From: Paenalicyclobacillus macrosporangiidus | Lineage (GTDB): Bacteria; Bacillota; Bacilli; Alicyclobacillales; Alicyclobacillaceae | DNA: 64,000 nt | Assembly (NCBI RefSeq): GCF_900116805.1 | Contig: NZ_FPBV01000001.1 | Coordinates: forward strand, 434,001-498,000 | Direction: 5' to 3' | Shown here: positions 1-8,127 of the stretch, piece by piece | How the letters are laid out: the number at the start of each line of letters is the position of its first letter | Numbering within the stretch: the stretch's first letter is position 1 | Made by a program: the position numbers and the translations under genes | The notes under the pieces: generated by a model | Told to the model about the DNA's origin: nothing | Databases searched by the model: none | The model's input: the letters and a program-made list of their open reading frames with translations, nothing else

Positions 1-1
1 G

Positions 2-616
2 GTGATCATCGCGACCATCGTCGTGGTCGTTGCAGGACTGGTGGTGGTCGCCACCCAGTTTCCCGACAAGGCCCAGCAGTTCGTGAACGGGGTGCTGGTC
101 AAGCATCACCTGCTCAAACCGTTCCAGGCGGACCGCATCGTCACCTGGCTGGATCCGCAGTACGATCCGCTGAACACCGGCTACAACGTCCGCCAGGCGC
201 AGATCGCTGTGGGCTCCGGCCAGATCTTCGGCGAGGGCCTGTTCAACGGCATCGAGACGCGCGGCGGCTGGGTGCCGAACCAGTGGAACGACTACATCTT
301 CACGGCCATCGCCGAGGAGTTCGGGTTCGTGGGCTCGAGCCTGCTCATCTTCCTGTTCCTCGTCTTCCTGCACCGGTTGGTGCGCATCGCCCGGACGGCA
401 CAGGATACGTTCGGCACCTACCTGGTGATGGGCATGGTCGGCATGTTCGCCTTCCAGGTGTTTGAGAACATCGGGATGGACATGTATCTCAGCCCGTCCA
501 CCGGCATCACGTTGCCGTTCATCAGCTACGGCGGCAGTTCCGTCGTGGCGAACTACGTGATGGTCGGGCTCGCGCTGAGCGTGTCGCTGCGCCGCAGGAA
601 ACTTCGGTTTGACTGA
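2..616 (+). CDS. RodA/FtsW/SpoVE-family protein, C-terminal part
   Basis: This is the 3' end of a SEDS-family membrane glycosyltransferase, which polymerises lipid II into peptidoglycan during elongation, division or sporulation. The 204 visible residues hold several membrane segments and three family signatures: QAQIAVGSG (65-73), the stretch around NDYIFTAIAEEFGF (96-109) and TGITLPFISYGGSS (167-180). Family members have about 370-420 residues, so roughly the first half lies upstream of the window and the apparent GTG start is internal. The sequence looks closer to RodA than to FtsW, but I cannot separate RodA from sporulation paralogues without the N-terminus. Confidence 0.9.
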   Translation: MIIATIVVVVAGLVVVATQFPDKAQQFVNGVLVKHHLLKPFQADRIVTWLDPQYDPLNTGYNVRQAQIAVGSGQIFGEGLFNGIETRGGWVPNQWNDYIFTAIAEEFGFVGSSLLIFLFLVFLHRLVRIARTAQDTFGTYLVMGMVGMFAFQVFENIGMDMYLSPSTGITLPFISYGGSSVVANYVMVGLALSVSLRRRKLRFD

Positions 617-706
617 GCTTTCCGTGGCCAAGGCGGCGCATGGCCGGCGTGCGGGTGGGCACGCTGATCCCAAAACCACGTCCGACGGGACAGGGGAGGG
701 ATTCGC

Positions 707-967
707 ATGCTGCACGTCCGCGGTGTACCGGTCCGGGAGATCGGCGGTTTGCCCTACGCCGTGCATCAGGTGGGCGATCACGCGTGGCAGATTGTGATTG
801 AGAATTGCGCGCGGCACCCGGCCGGGTACACGTTCGCGCCGGTCTATGGATCGAAGGAGGAAGCCATGGCGGCCCTCGAGGCTTGGCCCGACGCCCATGC
901 GCGGTTTCGCGCGTACGCGGGGGACGACACGGGGGCTTCCTGGCTCGTCGGTGACGAGGACTCCTGA
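707..967 (+). CDS. small hypothetical protein
   Basis: An 86-residue soluble protein with no signal peptide or membrane segment. It begins with ATG after a GGGGAGGG ribosome binding site with good spacing. It lies 90 bases after the RodA-like gene and just before an aminotransferase, all on the same strand. The sequence is rich in aromatic residues and Ala and ends acidic (GDEDS). I do not recognise the family. Overlapping frames here look like GC-rich shadows. Confidence 0.6.
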   Translation: MLHVRGVPVREIGGLPYAVHQVGDHAWQIVIENCARHPAGYTFAPVYGSKEEAMAALEAWPDAHARFRAYAGDDTGASWLVGDEDS

Positions 968-1030
968 TGGATTGCATGTCCCTCTCCGGAATGAGAGAAT
1001 GGGACAGCAGCGATGAGGGGGTCGAGTGTC

Positions 1031-2194
1031 ATGCGTGTACCGATGGCCGACCGAATGGAGCGGTTGCCGAAACAATTTTTTGCCGATTTGGTGGCGCGGG
1101 TCAATGAACGGATACGGGCGGGGCGAGACGTCATCAACCTCGGGCAAGGCAACCCGGATCTGCCGACGCCATCCCATGTGGTCGAGGCGCTGCGCGACGC
1201 GGCGCGCGATCCCAAAACCCATCGGTACCCGCCGTTCTCGGGACTGCCCACATTGAAGCGCGCGGTGTCCCAATTTTACGAGCGGGAGTACGGGGTACAG
1301 GTCGATCCCGAGCGGGAGGTCGCCATCCTCTTCGGGGGCAAGACCGGGCTCGTGGAGCTGAGCGAAATCTACCTCAATCCGGGCGATGCCGCGCTCGTGC
1401 CCGACCCCGGGTATCCGGATTACCTCTCCGGCATCGCATTGGCGGGCGGTGAGGCCATCCCGTATCCCATCACCGCCGAAACCGGGTATCTTCCGGATCT
1501 TCGCGCCGTCACGGACGCAGCGTGGCGGCGGACAAAGCTGTGGTTCCTCAACTATCCCAACAATCCGACGGGCGCCGTCGCGCCGGCATCCTTTTTCGCC
1601 GAAGCGGTCGCGCTCGCGGAAGAGCGAGACGTCATCGTGGTGCACGATTTCGCCTACGGTGCCATCGGATACGACGGCGTCCGCCCGCCGTCCTTCCTCG
1701 CGACGCCGGGGGCCAAACAGGTGGGCATCGAGATCTACACCATGAGCAAGACGTACAACATGGCGGGCTGGCGCCTCGCCTTCGCCGTCGGCAATTCCGA
1801 TGTCATATCGGCCATCAACCTGATGCAGGACCACTATTACGTGTCTGTCTTTGCCGCCGTCCAACTGGCGGGGGTCGCGGCCCTGACGGGTTCGCAGGAC
1901 TGCGTACGGGCATTGGTGGAGACGTATCAGTCCCGGCGGGACGCGTTTATCGGGGAACTGGCGCGGCACGGTGTTCAGGTGCCGGCGCCGAAGGGGTCGT
2001 TTTTCGTGTGGATGCCGGTGCCGCGAGGGTACACCTCGGCCGGGTTCGCCGACCATCTGCTCGATCACGCCGACGTCATGGTCGCCCCGGGCATCGGCTT
2101 TGGCACCCACGGCGAAGGGTTTGTCCGGATTGGGCTGTTGGATGAGGAGGCGAGACTCCGGGAGGCGGCGCGGCGAATCGCCGCGGCCCTCTGA
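1031..2194 (+). CDS. PLP-dependent class I/II aminotransferase (MtnE/DapL-like)
   Basis: A fold-type I aminotransferase of about 387 residues. Visible landmarks are LGQGNPDLPTP near the N-terminus, FGGKTGL for phosphate binding, YPNNPTGA (175-182), HDFAYG with the pyridine-N aspartate, and SKTYNMAGWR with the Schiff-base lysine at 240. The opening LPKQFF and overall spacing closely recall Bacillus MtnE, the last transaminase of methionine salvage, but no other salvage genes lie nearby, so the substrate is open. ATGs occur at 1013, 1031 and 1043. I prefer 1031 because GAGGGGG sits about nine bases upstream and the length matches MtnE. Confidence 0.85.
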   Translation: MRVPMADRMERLPKQFFADLVARVNERIRAGRDVINLGQGNPDLPTPSHVVEALRDAARDPKTHRYPPFSGLPTLKRAVSQFYEREYGVQVDPEREVAILFGGKTGLVELSEIYLNPGDAALVPDPGYPDYLSGIALAGGEAIPYPITAETGYLPDLRAVTDAAWRRTKLWFLNYPNNPTGAVAPASFFAEAVALAEERDVIVVHDFAYGAIGYDGVRPPSFLATPGAKQVGIEIYTMSKTYNMAGWRLAFAVGNSDVISAINLMQDHYYVSVFAAVQLAGVAALTGSQDCVRALVETYQSRRDAFIGELARHGVQVPAPKGSFFVWMPVPRGYTSAGFADHLLDHADVMVAPGIGFGTHGEGFVRIGLLDEEARLREAARRIAAAL

Positions 2195-2197
2195 TGC

Positions 2198-2226
2198 CCC
2201 GGGCCTGCGCGCGATCCGCGCCCGGG
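2198..2226. terminator. GC-rich hairpin between convergent genes
   Basis: CCCGGGC (2198-2204) pairs with GCCCGGG (2220-2226) just after the aminotransferase stop, with further GCG/CGC pairing inside. There is no clear T run, so termination is only suggested. More GGCC-rich inverted repeats follow up to 2319. Confidence 0.35.
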
Positions 2227-2319
2227 CGAGCTTCGGATCGGACTCGCATCCTCAGGCGGATCTCCCAGAGACCGCGGCCGGCTGTGCCCGGCCGGCCGCC
2301 GGCGAGGCCGGGCTTCGCG

Positions 2320-3000
2320 TCACGGCCGCTCCGGCCCCTCGCCGGGTTGCGTCTTGCTGCGGAACCTGTCCGCCAACTCCACCAGCCACACGTGGTGGTA
2401 AGGCACCTGGTACAGCACCGGTTCCACGCGCGTGTCTCCAGGTCCCAGCTTGTACATCCACACCGTCGTCTCGCTCGGAACGCCCTCGTGCATCCGGATG
2501 CCGAGGTGAATGGAGTCCCGGTAGCCGTTTTTGTACGCGATGACGCCCAGTTGGCCGTGCAGCTCCGCCACCAACGGCCGGTAGCGGGGATTGCGGATGA
2601 TGGGGGCGTCCATCCACTGGGTGTAGCCGTCCGGCCCCGTGGTGGCTCGCTGTTCGGTTTCAATCAGCACCACCTCCGCCCCTTGCAGGGGCTGCTGCGT
2701 CCGGCCGTCCATCACCCGCACGCGCAGCTTCGAAGTGGGCCAGGGGACGTAGGGGCTGAACGGGGTCTCGGCGGATCCAGGGGTTGGCGGCGGCAACGGG
2801 GCAGGCATGGATGGCCGCTGGATCTCCGGGGCGGCTGAATCGCTCTCTGGGACGGCCGGGGCTGCCGGCGCCTGTTGCACTTGCCCGGATCCGGGGCCGG
2901 GGAGGGGTTGTGCTGTCACGGCAGGGACAGGCCACGCGGTCCACGACGCAATCCCGGTGCACAGCGTCAGGGCGAGAATCCACCTGTGTCGGATGGTCAC
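2320..3000 (-). CDS. exported protein with carboxypeptidase-regulatory-like domain
   Basis: A secreted or surface protein of about 226 residues. It has a basic N-terminus, a hydrophobic signal segment, then a long Pro/Ala linker (roughly residues 30-85). The C-terminal half begins LRVRVMDGRTQQPLQGAEVVL, like carboxypeptidase regulatory-like or transthyretin-type beta-sandwich domains. It follows the SpoIID-like gene by 12-18 bases and surely shares its transcript. An ATG lies at 3006, but the AAGGAGGA site abuts it, so the GTG two codons later (3000) with about seven bases of spacing is the better start. Function unknown; a spore or cell-envelope role is inferred from the neighbour. Confidence 0.7.
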   Translation of the reverse strand: MTIRHRWILALTLCTGIASWTAWPVPAVTAQPLPGPGSGQVQQAPAAPAVPESDSAAPEIQRPSMPAPLPPPTPGSAETPFSPYVPWPTSKLRVRVMDGRTQQPLQGAEVVLIETEQRATTGPDGYTQWMDAPIIRNPRYRPLVAELHGQLGVIAYKNGYRDSIHLGIRMHEGVPSETTVWMYKLGPGDTRVEPVLYQVPYHHVWLVELADRFRSKTQPGEGPERP

Positions 3001-3018
3001 ACGCATTCCTCCTTCACC

Positions 3019-3645
3019 TCAACGAATCCAGCGCAGCGTCCGATCCATATAGTAGAACTGCAGGATCTGGACCCAGTTGCGGCCTCGCTCCGCCCAGTAC
3101 TGGCTGCCCCACTGCGCCATCTTCTGCGCGTTGCGGTATTGCCAGTTGGGGCTGTTGCGATAACCTGCGCGGTAGTTCAATTCGATGATCTCCCCGTTTG
3201 GCTTGACGTAGGCCGCGTTCCGCACCGCCTGCACCGCCGCGTTGGTCTCGGGCTGCCGGGACCAGTAGCGGAAGCTCTGGAAGTTGACCGTATTGTCGAC
3301 GTCGAATGTGAAGCCGTCAATCGTCACGGGGTGCAGGTGATGGTACCAGGCGAACATCTTGACCGCCATCGCACCCGCCTTCAATGCCTCCACGTGCCAC
3401 GAGGGCACCCATTCGTTGGGCAGGACGTCCTGGCAGTACTCCTCGAACGGGACGGTCTGCACCCACACGATGCGGCCCCGCGGATCCGATTCCCCGCTCG
3501 GGTTCTCTGACCGGATGGCCACCCGGATGGTGGATGGCAGCGGGGTGTTGTCGACGGTGTGCTCTGCCCGCGCCTCGGGCGCGTGGAGCGCGGTGAACCC
3601 CAGGAACACCAACGCGGACAGGCCGCCGAGGATGAACTTGTTCAT
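3019..3645 (-). CDS. SpoIID/LytB-domain protein
   Basis: A 208-residue exported protein with a signal peptide ending near APEARA. The SpoIID/LytB core is visible as VPFEEYCQDVLPNEW, then WHVEALKAGAMAVKMFAWY, which contains the conserved catalytic-type glutamate of the family. SpoIID is a lytic transglycosylase that degrades peptidoglycan during engulfment. This copy is shorter than SpoIID (about 340 residues) and is better called a SpoIID-domain protein than SpoIID itself. It heads a two-gene reverse-strand operon with the carboxypeptidase-regulatory-like gene. Confidence 0.85.
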   Translation of the reverse strand: MNKFILGGLSALVFLGFTALHAPEARAEHTVDNTPLPSTIRVAIRSENPSGESDPRGRIVWVQTVPFEEYCQDVLPNEWVPSWHVEALKAGAMAVKMFAWYHHLHPVTIDGFTFDVDNTVNFQSFRYWSRQPETNAAVQAVRNAAYVKPNGEIIELNYRAGYRNSPNWQYRNAQKMAQWGSQYWAERGRNWVQILQFYYMDRTLRWIR

Positions 3646-3741
3646 CGGCTTCCCCCTACCCTGTGCATCTCTATCTGTCCTGTACGTTCCCCACTTCCGG
3701 GCAAGTCATGCGCCCCGGGGGCAGGAAGTGGGCGTCTCGGT

Positions 3742-3770
3742 GTGACATCCCAAAGGCATCACGCTAAAAT
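3742..3770 (+). promoter_or_regulatory. SigA-type promoter for ywhD/speA
   Basis: GTGACA (3742-3747) and TAAAAT (3765-3770) are separated by 17 bases, 60 bases upstream of the ywhD start, in the gap between divergent genes. Confidence 0.6.
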
Positions 3771-3829
3771 AATGAAGATGTGTTGCGCCGGTCTTCCGGC
3801 GTCTGGGCCACCGAAGGGAGGTCTGCGGC

Positions 3830-4309
3830 TTGGAGAAGCTCAATCTCACCGGCAAGTCGAAGCACAGCTCCGACGATGCGCTGCGGGGCTTGTCCGCGGT
3901 ATTTGTGGACGGGGAACGGGTGTTCATCGACAATGGCGCCATCCATGCCAAAAGCAATTTGGAACGGGGCCTGACATTCGTAAAGAACCGTGAGGAGGTA
4001 CCGAATCCGCGCGATGTGTGGGTGTTTTGGATCACGCTGCGGCGCGGCCCGGACGGTCAGGGGTATCACGGAGCGATGCCGTTTCGCCTGTGGGTGGACG
4101 AAGCGGCGGGTGTCGGCTTCAAGTCGCTCGCGGAGCAGGTCAACAAGATGGAGAAGGCCGTCAAGGGCCAGGTCGATCTCACCGGCGTGCCCGACGAAGT
4201 GGTGGCGCGTGTGGGCGGGTTTTTGAAGCAGCTTCGCCCCGACCTGTGGGATCATGCGGGCGAGGCGTTCCGGACAGCGTTTGCGGCACCAAGCCAACCG
4301 GAATCGTGA
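3830..4309 (+). CDS. ywhD: YwhD family protein
   Basis: A 159-residue cytoplasmic protein starting at TTG after GAAGGGAGG. It matches the Bacillus YwhD family by the block FIDNGAIHAKSNLERG (around 45-60), the NREEVPN motif, the W-rich stretch VWVFWITLRRG, and FKSLAEQVNKMEKAVKG. The biochemical role of the family is not known to me. It is followed closely by speA on the same strand. Confidence 0.85.
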   Translation: MEKLNLTGKSKHSSDDALRGLSAVFVDGERVFIDNGAIHAKSNLERGLTFVKNREEVPNPRDVWVFWITLRRGPDGQGYHGAMPFRLWVDEAAGVGFKSLAEQVNKMEKAVKGQVDLTGVPDEVVARVGGFLKQLRPDLWDHAGEAFRTAFAAPSQPES

Positions 4310-4361
4310 GCGCAGGACCTTGACGGGAGACATCCAGGGGGAGCAGGAGGAGACGAGCGGG

Positions 4362-5816
4362 TTGAACCAACACGACACACCGCTGTTCAGCGCCCTGTTG
4401 GCGCACGCCAAGCGCAATCCGATTCAATTTCACATCCCTTCGCACAAACGCGGGCGCGGCATGCACTCGGCGTTTCAGGCGTTCATCGGCCAGAACGCGC
4501 TGTCCATCGATCTGATCAACATCGCGCCGCTGGACGACCTGCACAATCCGACAGGCATCATCAAAGAGGCCCAGGCGTTGGCTGCGGAAGCGTTCGGGGC
4601 GGACGAGACATTCTTCTCCGTGCAGGGGACGAGCACAGCCATCATGGCCATGGTGCTCGCCACGGTTGGGCCCGATGAGAAGATCCTCGTGCCACGCAAC
4701 GTGCACAAGTCCGTGCTGGCGGCCATCATGCTCTCCGGTGCCCGTCCCGTGTTCTTGCATCCCGAGGTGGATACGGAACTCGGCATCATGCACGGATTGT
4801 CCGTGGAGACCGTGGAGCAAGCGCTGTTCCAAAACCCCGATGCAAAGGCGCTGGTGGTCATCAACCCGACGTACTTCGGCATCGCCGCGGATCTGAGGCG
4901 AATCGTGGAGATCGCACACCGGTACGACGTTCCGGTCCTGGTCGACGAGGCGCACGGAATTCACACGGCCTTTCACGAGGACCTGCCTGTATCGGCCATG
5001 CAGGCGGGTGCCGACATGGCGGCGACGAGCGTACACAAACTCGGCGGATCGATGACCCAATCCAGCGTCCTCAACGTCCGTCGGGGGCTCGTGGACCCGC
5101 GCCACGTCCAGGTGGTATTGAGCATGCTCACCACGACCTCTACGTCGTATCTGTTGCTCGCTTCCCTGGACGCGGCTCGTAAGGAATTGGCGCTATACGG
5201 CCGGGAGCGGATGGAAAAAGCCATCGCGCTGGCGAACGAAGCGCGCCGCCTGGTCAACCAAATCCCGGGGCTGTACTGTCCGGGCCGGGAGATCCTGCGC
5301 AGCAGCGCGACCTATGCTCTCGATCCGACCAAGCTGATCATCTCTGTCAAAGACCTGGGGCTGCGTGGATACGATGTGGAGGTCATGCTGCGGGAGGAGT
5401 TCAATATCGAAGTCGAGTTGAGCGACCTGTACAACGTATTGTGCGTCATCTCTTGGGGGGATGAGCGGGAGGACATCCTGCGCTTGGTGGACGCGCTGGC
5501 GCACATCTCCGCCGCGTATCGCGACCGGATTGGGAAACGGCCGGTCCAGGTCAAGGTGCCGTCGATGCCGGAATTGAGGATGTCGCCGCGGGACGCGTTC
5601 TACGCGAAGACCGAGGTGGTTCCGTTCCACGAGTCCGTCGGCCGGACCATCGCCGAGATGATCATGGTGTATCCCCCGGGAATCCCCATCCTCTTGCCGG
5701 GTGAGGTGGTGTCCCGGGATAATTTGGATTATATTGAAGAAAACCTGCGTGCCGGACTGCCGGTGCAAGGGCCGGACGACCCGGAGATTCGCACCATCAA
5801 GGTGGTGCGGGCGTAA
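4362..5816 (+). CDS. speA: Orn/Lys/Arg decarboxylase, SpeA type (arginine decarboxylase)
   Basis: A PLP-dependent group III decarboxylase, closely like Bacillus SpeA, which converts arginine to agmatine in polyamine synthesis. Landmarks: FHIPSHKRGRGM (23-34), FFSVQGTS (84-91), DEAHG (195-199), SVHKLGGS with the Schiff-base lysine at 226, and the C-terminal PPGIPILLPGE. From the TTG at 4362 it is 484 residues, matching the family (about 490). An upstream ATG at 4254 would add 36 basic residues overlapping ywhD. The TTG has GGAGGAG about ten bases upstream and aligns with the SpeA N-terminus. The substrate could be another basic amino acid. Confidence 0.9.
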   Translation: MNQHDTPLFSALLAHAKRNPIQFHIPSHKRGRGMHSAFQAFIGQNALSIDLINIAPLDDLHNPTGIIKEAQALAAEAFGADETFFSVQGTSTAIMAMVLATVGPDEKILVPRNVHKSVLAAIMLSGARPVFLHPEVDTELGIMHGLSVETVEQALFQNPDAKALVVINPTYFGIAADLRRIVEIAHRYDVPVLVDEAHGIHTAFHEDLPVSAMQAGADMAATSVHKLGGSMTQSSVLNVRRGLVDPRHVQVVLSMLTTTSTSYLLLASLDAARKELALYGRERMEKAIALANEARRLVNQIPGLYCPGREILRSSATYALDPTKLIISVKDLGLRGYDVEVMLREEFNIEVELSDLYNVLCVISWGDEREDILRLVDALAHISAAYRDRIGKRPVQVKVPSMPELRMSPRDAFYAKTEVVPFHESVGRTIAEMIMVYPPGIPILLPGEVVSRDNLDYIEENLRAGLPVQGPDDPEIRTIKVVRA

Positions 5817-5874
5817 GGCGTCGCTGGGCCGCGGCCTGAGACCGGCGGCGGGATGGCCGACAGGAGGGATGAGG

Positions 5875-6414
5875 ATGCCGCTTGAGGTGGGACAAGCCGC
5901 GCCGGATTTCGCTGTACCGTCGAACACAGGAGACGTCGTGACCAAAGCGGACCTCGCGGGCAAGATCGCTGTGCTGTTCTTCTATCCAAAGGATAGCACC
6001 CCAGGGTGAACGAACGAGGCGAGGGACTTCCGCGATCACATGGCGGAGTTCGCGGAAGCCGGCGCCGTCGTGTACGGCGTGTCACGGGATTCGGTCGAGT
6101 CACACAGGAAGTTCGCCGCAAAGAATGACTTGAACATGCCGCTGTTGGCAGATGTCGACGGGGCGATGTGTGCGGCGTTTGGTGTTTTGAAGGAGAAATC
6201 CATGTTCGGGAAGACCAGCATCGGGATTGAGCGGACGACATTTGTGCTGGCACCCGACGGAACGGTGGCGTACGTCTTTCCAAAGGTGAAGGTCGAAGGC
6301 CACGCCAGGGCGGTGCTCGATGTCGTACGGGCACTGGCGAGCGGTGCGTCTGGCGGTGAGGCGGGCAGCGGGGGCAACGGAAACGGAGCGCAGGGTCCTG
6401 AACGTGGCGTTTAG
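5875..6414 (+). CDS. bcp: BCP-type peroxiredoxin, predicted selenoprotein (Sec at in-frame TGA)
   Basis: A thioredoxin-fold peroxidase (Prx Q/BCP) that reduces hydroperoxides. Reading from ATG 5875 (AGGAGG seven bases upstream), residues 1-44 end YPKDSTPG. A TGA then falls at 6007-6009 as codon 45, exactly the peroxidatic Cys of E. coli-type BCP, and the same frame continues with TNEARDFRD to a normal stop, 179 residues in total. Downstream blocks (VSRDSVESHRKF, LLADVDG, GIERTTFVLAPDG) are intact. The usual resolving Cys five residues on is Arg50; the only other visible Cys is C99. I infer UGA decoded as selenocysteine. The alternatives are a nonsense-mutated pseudogene or a base error. No sel genes lie in this window. 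Confidence 0.8.
6028..6048 (+). promoter_or_regulatory. SECIS-like hairpin downstream of the TGA codon
   Basis: TTCCGC (6028-6033) pairs with GCGGAG (6043-6048) in a six-pair stem with one U-G pair. The nine-base loop GATCACATG starts with G, 24 bases after the TGA. This fits bacterial SECIS elements bound by SelB: a short stem-loop inside the coding region close behind UGA with G in the first loop positions. A competing eight-pair stem, CTTCCGCG (6027-6034) with CGCGGAAG (6051-6058), is perfect but leaves a 16-base loop. Confidence 0.55.
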
Positions 6415-6448
6415 GAGTATAATGGAATCGGAAAGGAGGGGAGACCCG

Positions 6449-6802
6449 ATGGTGACGCTGACCGACAGCGCCGCCGCCAAACTGCGCGAGATGATAGAAG
6501 GGCGCGGCGAGGATGAGCGGGCGCTTCGCCTCTATGTAAAGCCGGGTGGCTGTTCTGGATTCAGCTACGGTATGGCGCTCGACGCGCCGAAGGATTCCGA
6601 CCATCAGTACGAGATCAAGGGTGTGTTGGTGGTGGTGGACCCGGACACGCTGGCATTGATCGACGGATCTGAGGTGGATTACGTGGACGACATCACCGGG
6701 CAGGGATTTCGCATCCTCAACCCCAATGCGTCCACCACATGCGGCTGCGGGTCGAGCTTCCGCACGCCGACGCATGCCGGGCAGCCGGGTTCGTGTGAGT
6801 AA
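6449..6802 (+). CDS. HesB/IscA/ErpA-type iron-sulfur carrier
   Basis: A 117-residue A-type carrier that delivers Fe-S clusters to apo-proteins. The three ligand cysteines are present: C35 in GGCSGFSYG, and C98 and C100 in TTCGCGSSF. Start at ATG 6449 follows AGGAGGGG; the longer upstream reading frame overlaps the peroxiredoxin tail and is not needed. Its closeness to the peroxiredoxin suggests co-transcription and a shared redox context. A terminator follows directly. Confidence 0.9.
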   Translation: MVTLTDSAAAKLREMIEGRGEDERALRLYVKPGGCSGFSYGMALDAPKDSDHQYEIKGVLVVVDPDTLALIDGSEVDYVDDITGQGFRILNPNASTTCGCGSSFRTPTHAGQPGSCE

Positions 6803-6813
6803 AGCCGGACGGT

Positions 6814-6847
6814 AAAGCCTACCGGGGGAGACCCCGTAGGCTTTTTC
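6814..6847 (+). terminator. Rho-independent terminator after the Fe-S carrier
   Basis: AGCCTAC (6816-6822) pairs with GTAGGCT (6836-6842), with an inner GGGG/CCCC stem and GAGA loop, followed by TTTTTCT. Confidence 0.85.
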
Positions 6848-6874
6848 TGTCTCCACGCAAGGGGGACAAGCAGG

Positions 6875-8125
6875 GTGTGGACGCACAAGGTGCTCAAAGA
6901 CCCGGTCCACGACGAGGTATTGGTGGAGGATCCCTGGATCTGGCGCTTGATCAACACCGCGGCGGTTCAGCGGCTGCGCCGGATTCACCAACTGGGCACG
7001 TCCTATCTGACGTTTCACGGCGCGGAACACAGCCGGTTCACGCACTCCCTCGGGGCGTATGAGACGATGCGGCGGGTGTTGCGCCACCTGGAGCAGGAGT
7101 GCGGTTGGCCCAGGGATGAGCGGGATAAAAAGTTGGCGTTGGCGGCGGCGTTGTTGCACGACGTGGGGCACGGGCCGTTCTCGCACACGTTTGAGAGCGT
7201 GTACGATGTACATCACGAGCAGTGGACGCGCCGGATTCTGCTTGAGGACGAAGAGATTCGAGGCCTGCTCGACGAGGTCGATTCGAACTTTGCAGACGAT
7301 CTCGTGGCGCTGTTGCAGAAGCAGTCGGATTCCGTGATTCAGCAGCTGATCACCAGCCAGCTGGACGTGGATCGAATGGACTACCTGCTCCGGGACGCAC
7401 TGCACACCGGGGTGTCGTACGGCCGATTCGAGTTGGCACGGTTGGTCCGTTCCCTCACCCTGGCCGACGGGCAGGTGGTGCTCAAGGCGAACGCGATCCA
7501 TACCGTCGAACAGTACATCCTCGCACGCTATTTCATGTACACGCAGGTCTATCTGCACCCGGTGACCATCGGCAGTGATGTGTTGGTCGGCCAGATCCTG
7601 CGCCGGGCGGGGGAGCTGTGGAACCAGGGCGCCGGTTTGGAGATGCCCGAGCCGCTCGCCGCGCTGTTTGGAGAGAGCCAGGGCGTGTCTGTGGCCGATT
7701 ACTTGGAGATGGACGAGTCGACGCTCCTGTACGCATTTCGGCGCTGGACGAAAGGACCAGACCCGGTACTCTCGGATCTGTCGCGGCGGTTTTTGAACCG
7801 CAAACTGTTTGCGGCTGTCGAAAGGGTGGAGCCGGACAGCGGGGAGTGGGCCGCGTTGCGGACGGCCGCCCGGGCGCTTGGATTCCACCCGGACTACTAC
7901 GTGTGCGGCCGTTCTTCCGCCATCGCGGCCTATGTGTACCGGGGCGAGGGGATCCCCATCCTGAAAGCGGACGGGACGGTGAGCGAGCTCAGCCGCGAAT
8001 CGCGCATCGTGCGGTCGCTCATCCCCGACTCGGAATACCGGCTGTTCTTGCCAAAGGAGATGTTGGAAGGCGACGGACCGGTGGTGGAGCGGGTTCGGTC
8101 CCTGGTGTACGGGCGCGCCAAGTGA
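6875..8125 (+). CDS. HD-domain phosphohydrolase (YwfO/dGTPase-like)
   Basis: A 416-residue HD hydrolase. Metal ligands are visible as H57 (EHSRFTHSLG), H95-D96 (LLHDVGHGPFSH) and the later aspartate in LDVDRMDYLLRD. The layout matches YwfO-type and SAMHD1-like dNTP triphosphohydrolases, so nucleotide-pool control is likely, though substrate cannot be read from sequence. GTG start after a GGGGGAC site, directly behind the terminator. Convergent with dedA, with only two bases between stops. Confidence 0.85.
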   Translation: MWTHKVLKDPVHDEVLVEDPWIWRLINTAAVQRLRRIHQLGTSYLTFHGAEHSRFTHSLGAYETMRRVLRHLEQECGWPRDERDKKLALAAALLHDVGHGPFSHTFESVYDVHHEQWTRRILLEDEEIRGLLDEVDSNFADDLVALLQKQSDSVIQQLITSQLDVDRMDYLLRDALHTGVSYGRFELARLVRSLTLADGQVVLKANAIHTVEQYILARYFMYTQVYLHPVTIGSDVLVGQILRRAGELWNQGAGLEMPEPLAALFGESQGVSVADYLEMDESTLLYAFRRWTKGPDPVLSDLSRRFLNRKLFAAVERVEPDSGEWAALRTAARALGFHPDYYVCGRSSAIAAYVYRGEGIPILKADGTVSELSRESRIVRSLIPDSEYRLFLPKEMLEGDGPVVERVRSLVYGRAK

Positions 8126-8127
8126 GG

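Noticed and set aside
6040-6414. A separate short gene starting at the ATG behind the TGA
   Set aside because: No ribosome site precedes it, and it is the exact in-frame continuation of the peroxiredoxin fold, which needs both halves.
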